Origin: Pseudomonadota bacterium
GTDB lineage: Bacteria; Pseudomonadota; Alphaproteobacteria; Acetobacterales; Acetobacteraceae
NCBI GenBank assembly: GCA_021805545.1
Contig: JAJZFB010000081.1
Span: 124,001 to 188,000, forward strand
DNA length: 64,000 bases
Reading direction: 5' to 3'
How positions within the stretch are numbered: the stretch's first letter is position 1; each line of letters begins with the position of its first letter. Below are positions 36,718-45,986 of the stretch, piece after piece. A program made the translations under genes and the position numbers. Under the pieces are notes generated by a model. That model was not told the origin of the DNA and did no database searches. It saw only the letters and a program-made list of their open reading frames with translations.

Positions 36718-37839
36718 TCAAACTACTTTGCCGGGATCGGCTTGCATCATCTGGCCCCGCCAGTCCACCCGGTTACCCGCAAAGCTGGCAATATAGATGA
36801 TGGCGGAAAACGAATCGCGCAACAGGAAACTCCACCATTGCCCCAGCCGGGGCAGGCGCAAAGCCGCCTCTATGCGCCGCGCCGCCAGCACCCGCAGGGC
36901 CAGCACGGCAATAAAAAGCACCCACGCCCAGATGGCGGCACCGGAAAACAGCACGCACAGCGCCGCCCACCCCAGCGGATTCTGCAATACCGAGGCCGCA
37001 TAAGGCACCGGCACCAAGGCGCGTATGGTGCGCGCCCAGCGCAGCTCATGCCTGTATAAGGCGGTAAAATCCGCCTCCGGCACCGTGGTGGCGGGCACTA
37101 CCTGCGCCAGGGCCAGCTTATAACCGCGCGCCAGCACCAGCCGCCCCAGCACCTGGTCATCAGCCAGATGCGCCACCAGCGCCTGCAACCCGCCTATTTC
37201 CGCCAGCACGCTCCGGCGCAGTGCCATGGTGGCACCCAGGCAATCTTGCCGCCCCAGCCTGCGCGCCAGCAGCGTACCGGGCAAAAAGCTGTAATTAACC
37301 TGCGCCGCCCCCAGCTGCGCCGCCAAGGCGGGCATGCCGGGCAAAGCGGCGTAAAGCGTGGTCACCAGCCCCACGCGCGGCCCTTCCAGCGCCGCCACAA
37401 CGCGGCCCAGAAAATACGGCGGCGCGTGAATATCCGCATCCGAGATCACCAGCACATCGTGCCGCGCGTAAGGCAGCATGTTGATAAGGTTGGAAACCTT
37501 GCCATTACCGCCATGCCGGGCCGGGTTCACCACCACCGCCGCATCGCGCAACGGGTAGCGCGCGCGCAGCCGCTCCAGCACCGGCAGCACCGGGTCGTCC
37601 GCGTGTTGCACACCAAACACAAGCTGGTAATCGGGGTAATCCAGCAGAAAAAACGATTCCAGCGCCTGCTCCAGCAACGGCTCCACGCCATAAAGCGGCT
37701 TGAGAATTGTAACCGCCGGGCGCGCCGCTGCCATGGCAATGGGCGCATTGGCAAATTGCCGCACCAGCGCCACACCCCATAAAAGCTGCGCCACCCCCGC
37801 CAGGGCGCAAACCGCGGCTATGCCGGCAAAAACCAGCAT
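36718..37839 (-). CDS. hpnI: hopanoid glycosyltransferase HpnI
   Basis: GT2/GT21-like membrane glycosyltransferase that adds N-acetylglucosamine to bacteriohopanetetrol. 373 residues: an N-terminal membrane segment, the catalytic domain with LKPLYGVEPLLEQALESFF, DADIHAP and LADDQVLGRLV, RHELRWART near the acceptor site, and two or three C-terminal membrane helices. AAGGGG precedes the ATG. HpnK, which deacetylates the product, is not in the window. Confidence 0.9.
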   Translation of the reverse strand: MLVFAGIAAVCALAGVAQLLWGVALVRQFANAPIAMAAARPAVTILKPLYGVEPLLEQALESFFLLDYPDYQLVFGVQHADDPVLPVLERLRARYPLRDAAVVVNPARHGGNGKVSNLINMLPYARHDVLVISDADIHAPPYFLGRVVAALEGPRVGLVTTLYAALPGMPALAAQLGAAQVNYSFLPGTLLARRLGRQDCLGATMALRRSVLAEIGGLQALVAHLADDQVLGRLVLARGYKLALAQVVPATTVPEADFTALYRHELRWARTIRALVPVPYAASVLQNPLGWAALCVLFSGAAIWAWVLFIAVLALRVLAARRIEAALRLPRLGQWWSFLLRDSFSAIIYIASFAGNRVDWRGQMMQADPGKVV

Positions 37840-37860
37840 TTCAGCCCCTTACCTTCCGCA

Positions 37861-38478
37861 TTACTGCGAAGCGGTGCCATTCTGCAGCGCCGCGATTTTG
37901 GCCTGCAACGCCTTAATCAGCGGCGAGGCATCGCCCGAACTCACCAGCGAGGCAAAATCGGAATTATGCAGGGCCACCTGGCTGATCGTGCCACCCAGCA
38001 GCACATCGGTAATGCGCCAGCCTTGCGGCGTATCATGCACCACATAATCCAAACCCACCGGATCGCCCCCGCTACCGGGGTTCAGCTTGGTGCGGATGAT
38101 ATAATCCTGCCCCAATTTCTTCTCCTCGGGCAGTATGGCAAAACTCTCGCCGTTATACGAGTTGAACTGGGTGGCATAAGACGTGGTGGTAAACTGGCCG
38201 ATCAGCTTCACCAGCTCTTGCTGTTGGGCGGCAGGCAGGGTGGACCATAAAAAACCAACCGAATTCTTCGTCACCACCTGCAAATCGTAGCTCTGCGCCA
38301 CCACCGGCGCCAATTGCGCTTCACGCGCCGCAATGCTGGCACCGCCGGAGCCCGCTTTCATGGCCGCCACCAGCCCGGCATCCAGGGTCTGTACCGGAAC
38401 AACCTCGGGTGTTGTGCCGGCCTGGGCGGCGGTGCCCAGGCCAATGGCCACCAGGGCAGCCAGAAAAATCCGTCTCAT
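37861..38478 (-). CDS. hpnM: hopanoid-associated MlaC/Ttg2D-like protein HpnM
   Basis: 205-residue periplasmic lipid-carrier protein of the MlaC (toluene-tolerance Ttg2) family. A signal peptide ends QAGTTP; later LPAAQQQELVKLIGQF and VGLDYVVHDTPQGWRITDVLL are characteristic. In hopanoid clusters HpnM is thought to help move lipid to the outer membrane. ATG at 38478 is chosen because the longer frame overlaps dxs with no conserved sequence. Confidence 0.88.
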   Translation of the reverse strand: MRRIFLAALVAIGLGTAAQAGTTPEVVPVQTLDAGLVAAMKAGSGGASIAAREAQLAPVVAQSYDLQVVTKNSVGFLWSTLPAAQQQELVKLIGQFTTTSYATQFNSYNGESFAILPEEKKLGQDYIIRTKLNPGSGGDPVGLDYVVHDTPQGWRITDVLLGGTISQVALHNSDFASLVSSGDASPLIKALQAKIAALQNGTASQ

Positions 38479-38500
38479 GCGCCCTGCCTTGTCCTTTCCT

Positions 38501-40432
38501 TTACTGCGCCGGAATGGCCACCACACCAAACTGCGAATCCAGCCCCAAAGCGGCAATCGCATGCGTCACTATATGGCTTGCGGTCAGCCCGGCTTCAATA
38601 AGCTGGGCCGCCGGGGTGTTGTGGTCTATCAGCCGGTCAGGCAAGGTCATTGGCCGGAATTTCAGCCCTTTATCAAACGCGCCAGACCAGGACAGATGGT
38701 GCGCCACAGCCGCGCCAAAGCCGCCCGCCGCGCCCTCCTCGATGGTGATGAGCACCTCATGGTGGCGCGCGAGCTGGTCAATCAACGCCGTATCCAGCGG
38801 CTTCATGAAGCGCGCATCGGCCACGGTGCACGGGAACCCATGCGCCGCCAGCTCAGCCGCCGCTTTCAGCGCATCGGCCAGGCGCGGCCCCAGCGCCAGA
38901 ATGGCAATCTTGTTGCCTTCCTGCAGAATACGCCCCTTGCCAATCTCCAAAATCGTGCCGCGCGCCGGCAGCTCCACGCCCACGCCCTCACCGCGCGGGT
39001 AGCGGAAGGCGGAAGGCCGGTCATCGATGGCGGTGGCGGTCGCCACGGCATGCATCAACTCCACCTCGTCGGACGGCGCCATGATGACCATGTTCGGCAT
39101 CGGTCCCAGGTAACAAAGGTCGAACGCACCGGCATGTGTCGCGCCGTCGGCACCCACCAGGCCCGCGCGGTCCATGGCAAAGCGCACCGGCAAATTCTGC
39201 AGCACCACGTCATGCACCAGCTGGTCGTAGCCGCGTTGCAGGAAGGTGGAGTAAATCGCGCAGAACGGCTTCAGCCCCTCCGTCGCCATGCCCGCCGCAA
39301 AGGTCACGGCATGCTGCTCGGCAATGCCCACATCGAACATGCGGCCAGGGAACTTGGCCTCGAATTTATCCAGGCTGGTGCCGGGCGACATGGCGGCGGT
39401 AACCGCCACAATGGCAGGGTCCAGCTCCGCTTCCGCAATCAGCGCCTTGGCGAATACGTTCTGATAAGTCGGCGGGCCGGGCGGCGCCTTTTTCTGCTCG
39501 CCGGTAACAACGTTGAATTTCGCCACGCCATGGTATTTATCCGCCGCGGCCTCGGCCGGGGCATAGCCCTTGCCCTTCTGCGTTACAATATGCAGCAGCA
39601 CCGGCTCGGCGGCGTCCGAATCGCGCAAATTGCGCAGCACGGGCAGCAGATGGTCCATATTATGCCCATCGATGGGCCCGACATAATAAAAGCCCAGCTC
39701 CTCGAACAGCGTGCCGCCGGTAAGGATGCCGCGCGCATATTCCTCCGCCCGGCGCGCCGTGCGCTCCAGTTGCTTGGGGAAGCGCTTGGCCATCTTGGCG
39801 GCAAAATCGCGCAGGCTGAGGAAGCTGCGGGACGAAATGAGCTTGGACAGATACGCGCTCATCGCCCCCACGGGCGGCGCGATCGACATATCATTATCGT
39901 TTAGAATCACGATCATGCGCGACTTCATGGCCCCGGCATTGTTCATCGCCTCATAGGCCATGCCGGCACTCATCGAGCCATCACCGATCACGGCAATCAC
40001 ATGGCGCGGGTCTGCCTCATGTTTCAGGTCGCGCGCCACCGCCATGCCCAGCCCCGCGGAGATCGAGGTGCTGGAATGTGCCGCGCCAAACGGGTCGTAT
40101 TCGCTCTCCGAACGGCGGGTGAAGCCGGACAGCCCGCCCGGCTGGCGCAGCGTGCGAATCCTGTCGCGCCGCCCGGTGAGGATTTTATGCGGGTAGGCCT
40201 GGTGGCCCACATCCCATATCAAGCGGTCGCGCGGCGTGTCGAACACCGCATGTATGGCCACGGTCAGCTCTACAACACCCAGAGACGACCCCAGATGCCC
40301 GCCCGTGGTCGAAACCGTGTCGATGGTCTCGGCGCGCAGCTCATCCGCCAATTGCTTAAGCTGGTCGGCGGAAAAATTCCGCAGATCGGCGGGAATATTT
40401 ACCCGGTCCAGGAGCGGGGTCCGCGGCGGCAT
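38501..40432 (-). CDS. dxs: 1-deoxy-D-xylulose-5-phosphate synthase
   Basis: First MEP-pathway enzyme, joining pyruvate and glyceraldehyde 3-phosphate with TPP. 643 residues, full length. [32 protein letters not shown] and [18 protein letters not shown] are intact. There is no Shine-Dalgarno before the ATG; the start overlaps the stop of a 13-codon leader ORF as TGATG. It heads dxs-hpnM-hpnI-hpnJ, tying isoprenoid supply to hopanoid finishing. Confidence 0.97.
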   Translation of the reverse strand: MPPRTPLLDRVNIPADLRNFSADQLKQLADELRAETIDTVSTTGGHLGSSLGVVELTVAIHAVFDTPRDRLIWDVGHQAYPHKILTGRRDRIRTLRQPGGLSGFTRRSESEYDPFGAAHSSTSISAGLGMAVARDLKHEADPRHVIAVIGDGSMSAGMAYEAMNNAGAMKSRMIVILNDNDMSIAPPVGAMSAYLSKLISSRSFLSLRDFAAKMAKRFPKQLERTARRAEEYARGILTGGTLFEELGFYYVGPIDGHNMDHLLPVLRNLRDSDAAEPVLLHIVTQKGKGYAPAEAAADKYHGVAKFNVVTGEQKKAPPGPPTYQNVFAKALIAEAELDPAIVAVTAAMSPGTSLDKFEAKFPGRMFDVGIAEQHAVTFAAGMATEGLKPFCAIYSTFLQRGYDQLVHDVVLQNLPVRFAMDRAGLVGADGATHAGAFDLCYLGPMPNMVIMAPSDEVELMHAVATATAIDDRPSAFRYPRGEGVGVELPARGTILEIGKGRILQEGNKIAILALGPRLADALKAAAELAAHGFPCTVADARFMKPLDTALIDQLARHHEVLITIEEGAAGGFGAAVAHHLSWSGAFDKGLKFRPMTLPDRLIDHNTPAAQLIEAGLTASHIVTHAIAALGLDSQFGVVAIPAQ

Positions 40433-40473
40433 CAGTTAAAACCCCCAGCCCGCTGCGGCGTTCTCATACCCAT
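40432..40473 (-). CDS. 13-residue leader ORF overlapping the dxs start
   Basis: ATG at 40473 follows AAAGGACGGG, a good ribosome site, and encodes [13 protein letters not shown]. Its TGA overlaps the dxs ATG as TGATG, and an in-frame TAA immediately upstream of dxs rules out an N-terminal extension of dxs. dxs itself has no site of its own, so reinitiation from this ORF would be needed. Whether the peptide is functional is unknown. Confidence 0.5.
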   Translation of the reverse strand: MGMRTPQRAGGFN

Positions 40474-40744
40474 AAAATCCCGTCCTTTACCTAACTAACA
40501 CTCAACCCGGCATTAACAATTTCTTTACCACGCCGGGCCGAGTCGGCCGGCAGGCCTGCTGAGAAACCCCCTCCATAGGCGACCGTGAGCGGAAAAGCCA
40601 GATACCCGCCACCAAACCCGGCCCTGCGAAAAGGTCACAGGTGAAGGTTAAATGTAGGCACTAACTTGCGGATTGTGGAGGCAATGACTTATTGCTGTGC
40701 AGAGAAAGCGCGGCAGCGTGACACAGCGGCAACAGGATGGACCA
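40474..40744. other. intergenic region between dxs leader and ispH
   Basis: 271 bp holding the divergent promoters of the dxs-hpn and ispH-hpnH units. I see no operator or riboswitch I would defend, and no clean -35/-10 pair. Confidence 0.6.
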
Positions 40745-41722
40745 ATGGACGGTATGACGACAGCAAAAACGCCGCGCGAGAGCAAGCCCAGCGTCATGCG
40801 GGTTATTCTCGCGCAGCCGCGCGGCTTCTGCGCGGGCGTGGAGCGCGCCATCGATATTGTCGAGCGCGCCCTGCAGAAATTCGGCCCGCCCATCTATGTG
40901 CGCCACGAAATTGTGCATAACCGCCATGTGGTGGAAGACCTGCGCGCCCGCGGCGCCGTGTTCGTCGATGAGCTGGACGAGGTGCCCGAAGGCGCCTGGA
41001 CCGTGTTTTCCGCGCATGGCGTGGCCCGCAAGGTGGTCCAGGCCGCGGCGGACCGCAGCCTGCCGGTTATCGACGCCACTTGCCCCCTGGTGGCCAAGGT
41101 GCATGCCGAAGGCCGCCGCTATGCTGCCCAGGGCCGCGAGATCGTGCTCATCGGCCATGCCGGCCATGCCGAGGTGGAAGGCACAATCGGCCAGATCGAC
41201 GGCACTGTGCATTTGGTGCAGACGGTGGAGGACGCTGAGAGCCTGACCGTGCAGAACCCAAATAAGCTGGCTTATATCACCCAAACCACCCTCTCGGTGG
41301 ACGATACGCGCGGCATCATCGCCGCGCTTAAATCCCGCTTTCCCGCCATTACCGGCCCGGATGTAAAGGATATATGCTACGCCACCCAAAACCGGCAGGA
41401 GGCTGTGCATCACCTCGCCGGGCTGGTCGAGGTGATTCTGGTGGTGGGCAGCAGAAACTCTTCCAATTCCAACCGGTTGCGCGAAATCGGCACCGAGCTG
41501 GGCCACCCCGCCTATCTCATCGACGACGCCGCCGCCTTGAAAGCCGAGTGGTTCGAGGGCATTTCCACGGTCGGCCTCACCGCCGGCGCTTCGGCGCCGG
41601 AAGTGCTGGTGCAGGGCGTCATCGAGGGGCTGAAGCAATTCGGGCCTATTAAAGTCGAGCTTCTGGCGGGCACGCCGGAGGATGTTAAATTCAAGCTGCC
41701 GGCCGAAGTGGCCAAATTATAA
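40745..41722 (+). CDS. ispH: 4-hydroxy-3-methylbut-2-enyl diphosphate reductase
   Basis: Last MEP-pathway enzyme, a 4Fe-4S reductase making IPP and DMAPP. 325 residues. The three cluster Cys are in [17 protein letters not shown] and [18 protein letters not shown] carries a substrate His. ATG at 40745 is preceded by AGGA seven bases upstream; ATG at 40754 is an alternative. hpnH begins 14 bases after the stop, the known ispH-hpnH pairing. Confidence 0.97.
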   Translation: MDGMTTAKTPRESKPSVMRVILAQPRGFCAGVERAIDIVERALQKFGPPIYVRHEIVHNRHVVEDLRARGAVFVDELDEVPEGAWTVFSAHGVARKVVQAAADRSLPVIDATCPLVAKVHAEGRRYAAQGREIVLIGHAGHAEVEGTIGQIDGTVHLVQTVEDAESLTVQNPNKLAYITQTTLSVDDTRGIIAALKSRFPAITGPDVKDICYATQNRQEAVHHLAGLVEVILVVGSRNSSNSNRLREIGTELGHPAYLIDDAAALKAEWFEGISTVGLTAGASAPEVLVQGVIEGLKQFGPIKVELLAGTPEDVKFKLPAEVAKL

Positions 41723-41736
41723 GGAACACGGCGTTT

Positions 41737-42906
41737 ATGGGTGTACCGTTTAACCAGGCCCTCAAGGTCAGTACCTATATTCTTCAGCAAAAGCTGAAGG
41801 GCAATAAGCGCTACCCGCTGGTGCTGATGCTGGAGCCGCTGTTCCGCTGCAACCTGGCCTGCCAGGGCTGCGGCAAAATCGACTATCCCAACGAGATCCT
41901 CAACCAGCGCATCTCGGTGGAGGACGCCGTGGAGGCGGCCCGCGAATGCGGCGCGCCGATGGTCGCCATCGCCGGAGGCGAGCCGCTGCTGCACAAGGAG
42001 CTGCCACAGATTGTCGATGCCTATATAAAAATGGGCAAATTCGTCATCCTCTGCACCAACGCCCTGCTGCTGGAAAAGAAGATTGACCAGTACAAGCCGC
42101 ATCCCAATTTCTGCTGGGACATCCACCTGGATGGCGACAAGGAGATGCACGACAAGGCGGTGGACCAGGAAGGCGTGTTCGAGCGCGCCGTCGAGGCTAT
42201 CAAACTCGCCAAATCCAAGGGTTTCCGCACCTCCATCAACTGCACATTGTTCGATGGCGCCGACCCGGATCGTGTTGCCAAATTCCTCGACATGGTGACG
42301 GCCCTGGGCGTGGAAGGCGTGATGACCTCGCCCGGCTACGCGTATGAGCGCGCGCCGGACCAGCAGCACTTCCTCAACCGCACCCGCACCAAGGAGCTGT
42401 TCCGCGCCATCTTCCGCCGCGGCAAAGAGAGCGCCAAGCGCGGCGTAAACTGGCGCTTCACCCAATCGCCTTTGTTCCTCGACTTTTTGGCCGGCAACCA
42501 GACCTATGCCTGCACGCCCTGGGGCAACCCCACGCGCAACGTGTTCGGCTGGCAGCGCCCCTGCTACTTGCTGGGCGAAGGCTACGCCAAGAGCTTCAAG
42601 GAGCTGATGGAAACCACCGACTGGGACAAATACGGCGTCGGCAATTACGAAAAATGCGCCGATTGCATGGTCCATTCCGGCTTCGAGGCCTCCGCCGTCA
42701 TCGACACCTTCAACCGCCCCTGGAAGATGGCCAAATTCGCGCGCGGCATGATCCAGGGCGTGAAAACCGAAGGCGCCATGACCAAGGACATACCGCTCGA
42801 TAAAGCCCGCAAGGCCGAATACGTGTTCAGCAAGCACGTTGAGACCAAAATGGCCGAAATCCACGCCAAGAAAGCCACCGCGCAGAACGCCCTGCCCGCC
42901 GAGTAA
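41737..42906 (+). CDS. hpnH: adenosylhopane synthase HpnH
   Basis: Radical SAM enzyme that attaches adenosine to diploptene, the first step of side-chain extension. 389 residues. The cluster-binding Cys are C38, C42 and C45 (FRCNLACQGCGK), followed by IAGGEPLLHKE and LDGDKEMHDKAV. A C-terminal CADCMVHSGFEASA completes the SPASM-like end. AAGGAACA precedes the ATG. Followed by a strong terminator. Confidence 0.95.
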   Translation: MGVPFNQALKVSTYILQQKLKGNKRYPLVLMLEPLFRCNLACQGCGKIDYPNEILNQRISVEDAVEAARECGAPMVAIAGGEPLLHKELPQIVDAYIKMGKFVILCTNALLLEKKIDQYKPHPNFCWDIHLDGDKEMHDKAVDQEGVFERAVEAIKLAKSKGFRTSINCTLFDGADPDRVAKFLDMVTALGVEGVMTSPGYAYERAPDQQHFLNRTRTKELFRAIFRRGKESAKRGVNWRFTQSPLFLDFLAGNQTYACTPWGNPTRNVFGWQRPCYLLGEGYAKSFKELMETTDWDKYGVGNYEKCADCMVHSGFEASAVIDTFNRPWKMAKFARGMIQGVKTEGAMTKDIPLDKARKAEYVFSKHVETKMAEIHAKKATAQNALPAE

Positions 42907-42918
42907 GCCGGGCCAGAC

Positions 42919-42957
42919 AAAAAACCCGCCCCAGCCATAGGTTGGGACGGGTTTTTT
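42919..42957. terminator. hpnH terminator, bidirectional
   Basis: AAAAAACCCG pairs with CGGGTTTTTT, extended by CCC/GGG after one mismatch, with a short loop. The T-run suits hpnH, and the A-run suits leftward transcription through repeat copy A. Confidence 0.88.
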
Positions 42958-42959
42958 AC

Positions 42960-43047
42960 TAAGCGCAATGACGTGAGATGCGCCCGCTTTGCGCGCGATC
43001 CCAACGTCTGCATCGCGCTCTACGTCATTGATTGAGAGCCGGATTCA
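42960..43047 (-). repeat. dispersed hairpin repeat, copy A
   Basis: Minus-strand copy starting at the SDR stop (TGAATCCGGCTCTC) and ending GCGCTTA. It contains TCGCGCGC-AAA-GCGGGCGC, and CAATGACGT near its start pairs perfectly with ACGTCATTG near its end. The conserved frame reads M-T-stop-SAMQTLGSRAKRAHL, so the reading frame is interrupted by TAG. Copies B and C are at 44041-44125 and 59160-59245. Confidence 0.88.
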
Positions 43048-43932
43048 GCCCTCCGAAACCGGCTTCCAGATGGGGTTGCCGCGCGTGGCGCGGGCCGAGG
43101 GGATCACCGTGCCGTCCACATCGGTAATGCCATATTCCTGCGCCAGCTCCGCCGTCACAAATTCGCCGCCAGAGCGTTTCATTATCTCGGGGTCCGCCGC
43201 CAGCGCCGCCACCACCCGGCCCGGATGCTCAACCGTACTGCCCGTCATATTGGTGATCGACTTCGTCATCTTATCACCCATCTTGGCCAGATTATCCTTG
43301 GCCTTCTCGGTCAGCGTCAGCCCCTGCCAGAGCGTCAGCGACGCCACGTTATGTGGCGCCATTTCCACCGCCATGTCACGCGCCATCCGTCCCACAGCCG
43401 TTTTCGACGTGCCAAACACCACGCCATAAGTGTAGGTAGTGCCAGCAAAACCAGAAATCGCCACCATCAAGCCAGAACGCTGCGGCACCATGATTTGCGC
43501 CGCATGCCAGGACGCGACATAATTAGACCTGACGCCCACATCCCACATTTCAAGGTTGGAAAGCGGCTTTTCCCAAAACCCCTTCTTTTCCAGCAGATCA
43601 TCCGAAAGCGTGAAGGCGTTGTTGACGAGAACATCAAGCCGCCCCTGCTCCGCCTTTACCTTCTCAAACAGCGCCGCAACCGCCGCGTCATCGGCATGGT
43701 CGCACATAACGGCTATGCCTTTCCCGCCACTGGCCGCGCCGCGCGCGGTGCATTCGGCGGCCGTCTCGCCAACCGTACCGGGCAGGTAATAATCTCCGGG
43801 GTTCATGGTGCGGCCAGTCACATAAACAATCGCGCCTTGCTCAGCCAGCACCAGCGCAATGCCCCTGCCTATGCCGCGGCTGGCACCGGTCACAACCGCA
43901 ACCTTGCCCCGCAAATTCGCCGTTTCAACCAT
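43045..43932 (-). CDS. SDR-family protein with Phe at the catalytic Tyr position (paralogue)
   Basis: 295 residues, paralogous over its length to the SDR at 33779-34633. TGASRGIG, NNAFTLS and Ser160 are present; the YxxxK motif is FGTSK (F173, K177), again with 13-residue Ser spacing. ATG at 43932 has GGAGG ten bases upstream. It is flanked by repeat copies A and B in opposite orientation, so its origin may be transposition. Its substrate is unknown. Confidence 0.85.
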   Translation of the reverse strand: MVETANLRGKVAVVTGASRGIGRGIALVLAEQGAIVYVTGRTMNPGDYYLPGTVGETAAECTARGAASGGKGIAVMCDHADDAAVAALFEKVKAEQGRLDVLVNNAFTLSDDLLEKKGFWEKPLSNLEMWDVGVRSNYVASWHAAQIMVPQRSGLMVAISGFAGTTYTYGVVFGTSKTAVGRMARDMAVEMAPHNVASLTLWQGLTLTEKAKDNLAKMGDKMTKSITNMTGSTVEHPGRVVAALAADPEIMKRSGGEFVTAELAQEYGITDVDGTVIPSARATRGNPIWKPVSEG

Positions 43933-44040
43933 GCTTTCTCTTTCCTCCGGCAGCATATCCCCGCCTGATGGCACGGGTTACAATTATCCGCCGGAAGATA
44001 GACGGCATCAACCAATGGCGCTTGATGATTTCAGACAATC

Positions 44041-44125
44041 ATCCAGCTCTCAATCAATGAAGGAGGGCGCGATTCAAACTTTCGGATCGCGCGCAAAGCG
44101 CGCGCATCTCAGGTCATCGCGCTTA
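44041..44125 (+). repeat. dispersed hairpin repeat, copy B
   Basis: Plus-strand copy from ATCCAGCTCTC to GCGCTTA, ending at the stop codon of the XRE-cupin gene. Core hairpin CGCGCGC-AAA-GCGCGCG. The open frame starts MKEGAIQTF and continues AKRAHLRSSRL. It faces copy A across the SDR gene. Confidence 0.9.
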
Positions 44126-44800
44126 GGCAGCACCCTCGCGCGTATGGGTAATAATCGACAAATACGTCATCGGCTTCACCAGCAGCTTTTCCGGCCCATG
44201 CGGCGCCGCTGAGTCGAATAGCAGCGCATCCCCCGCCGTTAAATGATAAGACTGGTCCCCGTGCCGGTACAGAACTTCTCCACTGAGCATGTAGATGAAC
44301 TCTGTGCCCTCATGCTGAAATGCCGCGAAGGGCGCCGCATCCTTGCTCAGCGTAATCAAATAGGGCTCCACAATTACGTTGCCGCCCAGCGCATGGCCCA
44401 GCAGGGCATATTGGTGCCCGGCCTTGGTGCCGCGCCGTTCAATCACCACGCCCGTGCCCGCCTTCACAAAGGAGCAGTCACGTTTTTCCTCGAAGGTGGA
44501 AAAAAACGTCGTAATCGGCACATTCAGCGCCGCCGCCAGCACCTGCAGCGAGGCCAGGGATGGCGAAATCTGCCCATTCTCGATCTTGGACAGCATGCCG
44601 CCAGAAAGCCCGGCGGAAGCCGCCAGCTCCGACACGGTAATCCCCACCCGGCGCCGTAATTGCCGCACCTGCACGCCTATGGCCTGTTCCAGTGTCAGGT
44701 CCGAGACAGAGGCAGCACTACTCCCGGTCGTGTACGGCTCGGCAATGTTTTTGGGCAACCCGGCCTCCGCCAGGGCATCCGGCAGGCTAGATCTCATCAT
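44123..44800 (-). CDS. XRE-family regulator with cupin domain
   Basis: 225 residues. The helix-turn-helix region covers roughly 45-105 (VRQLRRRVGITVSELAASAG then LSKIENGQISPSL), and the C-terminal cupin about 125-225 (FQHEGTEFIYMLSGEVLYRHG, GDALLFDSAAPHGP). Such proteins sense small ligands, often amines or amino acids. I place the start at ATG 44800; a longer frame to 44851 is coded by 12-bp repeats. No obvious target; folD is the next leftward-reading gene upstream. Confidence 0.85.
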   Translation of the reverse strand: MMRSSLPDALAEAGLPKNIAEPYTTGSSAASVSDLTLEQAIGVQVRQLRRRVGITVSELAASAGLSGGMLSKIENGQISPSLASLQVLAAALNVPITTFFSTFEEKRDCSFVKAGTGVVIERRGTKAGHQYALLGHALGGNVIVEPYLITLSKDAAPFAAFQHEGTEFIYMLSGEVLYRHGDQSYHLTAGDALLFDSAAPHGPEKLLVKPMTYLSIITHTREGAA

Positions 44801-44812
44801 TCGGGCTTTCGC

Positions 44813-44846
44813 CCCTGCTTTTCCCTGCTCTTTCCCCTGCTCTTTC
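44813..44846. repeat. 12-bp tandem repeat upstream of the XRE gene
   Basis: CCCTGCTTTT, then two identical copies of CCCTGCTCTTTC (44823-44834, 44835-44846). If the longer start at 44851 is used it codes KEQGKEQGKAG. Confidence 0.9.
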
Positions 44847-44940
44847 CTCAACCTTACCAGCCCTCCCGGCCTAAACCTTATGCCGCGGAGGTTGAAATAT
44901 CCAGTCTTCTTTGCGTCTTCACGACAATGTTTAAGCCGTT

Positions 44941-45023
44941 ATATTAACTTGCGCCCTGCAGGCGCTTGATATTAACACGCGCCCTGCAGGCGCTTGATAT
45001 TAACTTGCGCCTTGCAGGCGCTT
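44941..45023. repeat. 28-bp tandem triplication of the folD 3' end
   Basis: Three adjacent copies of GATATTAACTTGCGCCTTGC plus AGGCGCTT (44941-44967, 44968-44995, 44996-45023). The right copy carries the end and stop of folD; the other two repeat it beyond the stop. Each copy contains GCGCC-TGCAG-GGCGC, a small hairpin. Confidence 0.95.
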
Positions 45024-45860
45024 GGCCGCCGTCAATGTGTTGCGCAGCAGGCAGGCAATGGTCATCGGCCCCACACCGCCTGGCACGGGTGTAATCTTGC
45101 CGGCAATTTTCGCGGCTTCTTCATAGGCCACGTCGCCCGCCAGCTTGGTCTTGCCCTCCATACCCGCAGGCACGCGGTTAATGCCAACATCAATCACCAC
45201 CGCGCCGGGTTTCACCCAATCGCCTTTCACCATTTCCGGCCGCCCCACCGCGGCCACCAGAATATCCGCCATGCGGCACAGCCCGGGCAAATCGCGGGTC
45301 TTGGAATGCGCCATGGTCACCGTACAATTCTGTTGCAGTAAAAGTTGCGCAATGGGCTTGCCCACAAGGTTAGAGCGCCCAATCACCACCGCATGCAGCC
45401 CGGTCATGTCCGGCAGCACATCGCGCAGCAACAGCAGGCAGCCCAGCGGCGTGCAGGGCACCAGCCCTGGCAGCCCGGCCACCAGCCGCCCGGCATTGGC
45501 CACGGTCAGCCCGTCCACATCCTTACCGGGCGAAATGGCGGCAATCACCTCATCGGCATCCAAATGTTTGGGCAGCGGCAACTGCACCAAAATCCCATGC
45601 ACCTCGGGGTTCTCATTCAGCGCCCTCACCAGCGCCAGCAGCTCGCCCTGCGTGGCCCCTGCAGGCAGACGGTGCGCAAACGAGCGCATCCCCGCCTCTA
45701 TTGTCTGCTTCTCCTTGCTGGCCACATAAACTTTCGAGGCCGCATCATCCCCCACCAGCACCACGGCCAGCCCCGGCTGGTATGGCAGCCGCGCCACCTC
45801 CGCCGCAATCTCACGCCGCAACTTCGCTGCAAATGCCTTGCCGTCAATAATGTCAGCCAA
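45000..45860 (-). CDS. folD: bifunctional methylenetetrahydrofolate dehydrogenase/cyclohydrolase
   Basis: Interconverts methylene-, methenyl- and formyl-tetrahydrofolate, linking to glyA in one-carbon metabolism. 286 residues, full length. YVASKEKQ with the catalytic Lys, [19 protein letters not shown] and [11 protein letters not shown] are all present. It ends inside the 28-bp triplication. Confidence 0.97.
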   Translation of the reverse strand: MADIIDGKAFAAKLRREIAAEVARLPYQPGLAVVLVGDDAASKVYVASKEKQTIEAGMRSFAHRLPAGATQGELLALVRALNENPEVHGILVQLPLPKHLDADEVIAAISPGKDVDGLTVANAGRLVAGLPGLVPCTPLGCLLLLRDVLPDMTGLHAVVIGRSNLVGKPIAQLLLQQNCTVTMAHSKTRDLPGLCRMADILVAAVGRPEMVKGDWVKPGAVVIDVGINRVPAGMEGKTKLAGDVAYEEAAKIAGKITPVPGGVGPMTIACLLRNTLTAAKRLQGAS

Positions 45861-45986
45861 GTTCTCGACCCCTTGAATTTCTTACAGATAAACTAAAATA
45901 CCACGCAAGAGCAGGTAAGCGCCGCACAGCAGCGTGCCGCGACTATTGCAGATGCCACAGAAAAATCCATGCGCTTCAGCGGAATT

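Noticed and set aside
35443-37059. 538-codon plus-strand frame opposite hpnJ and hpnI
   Set aside because: Shadow frame crossing two genes.
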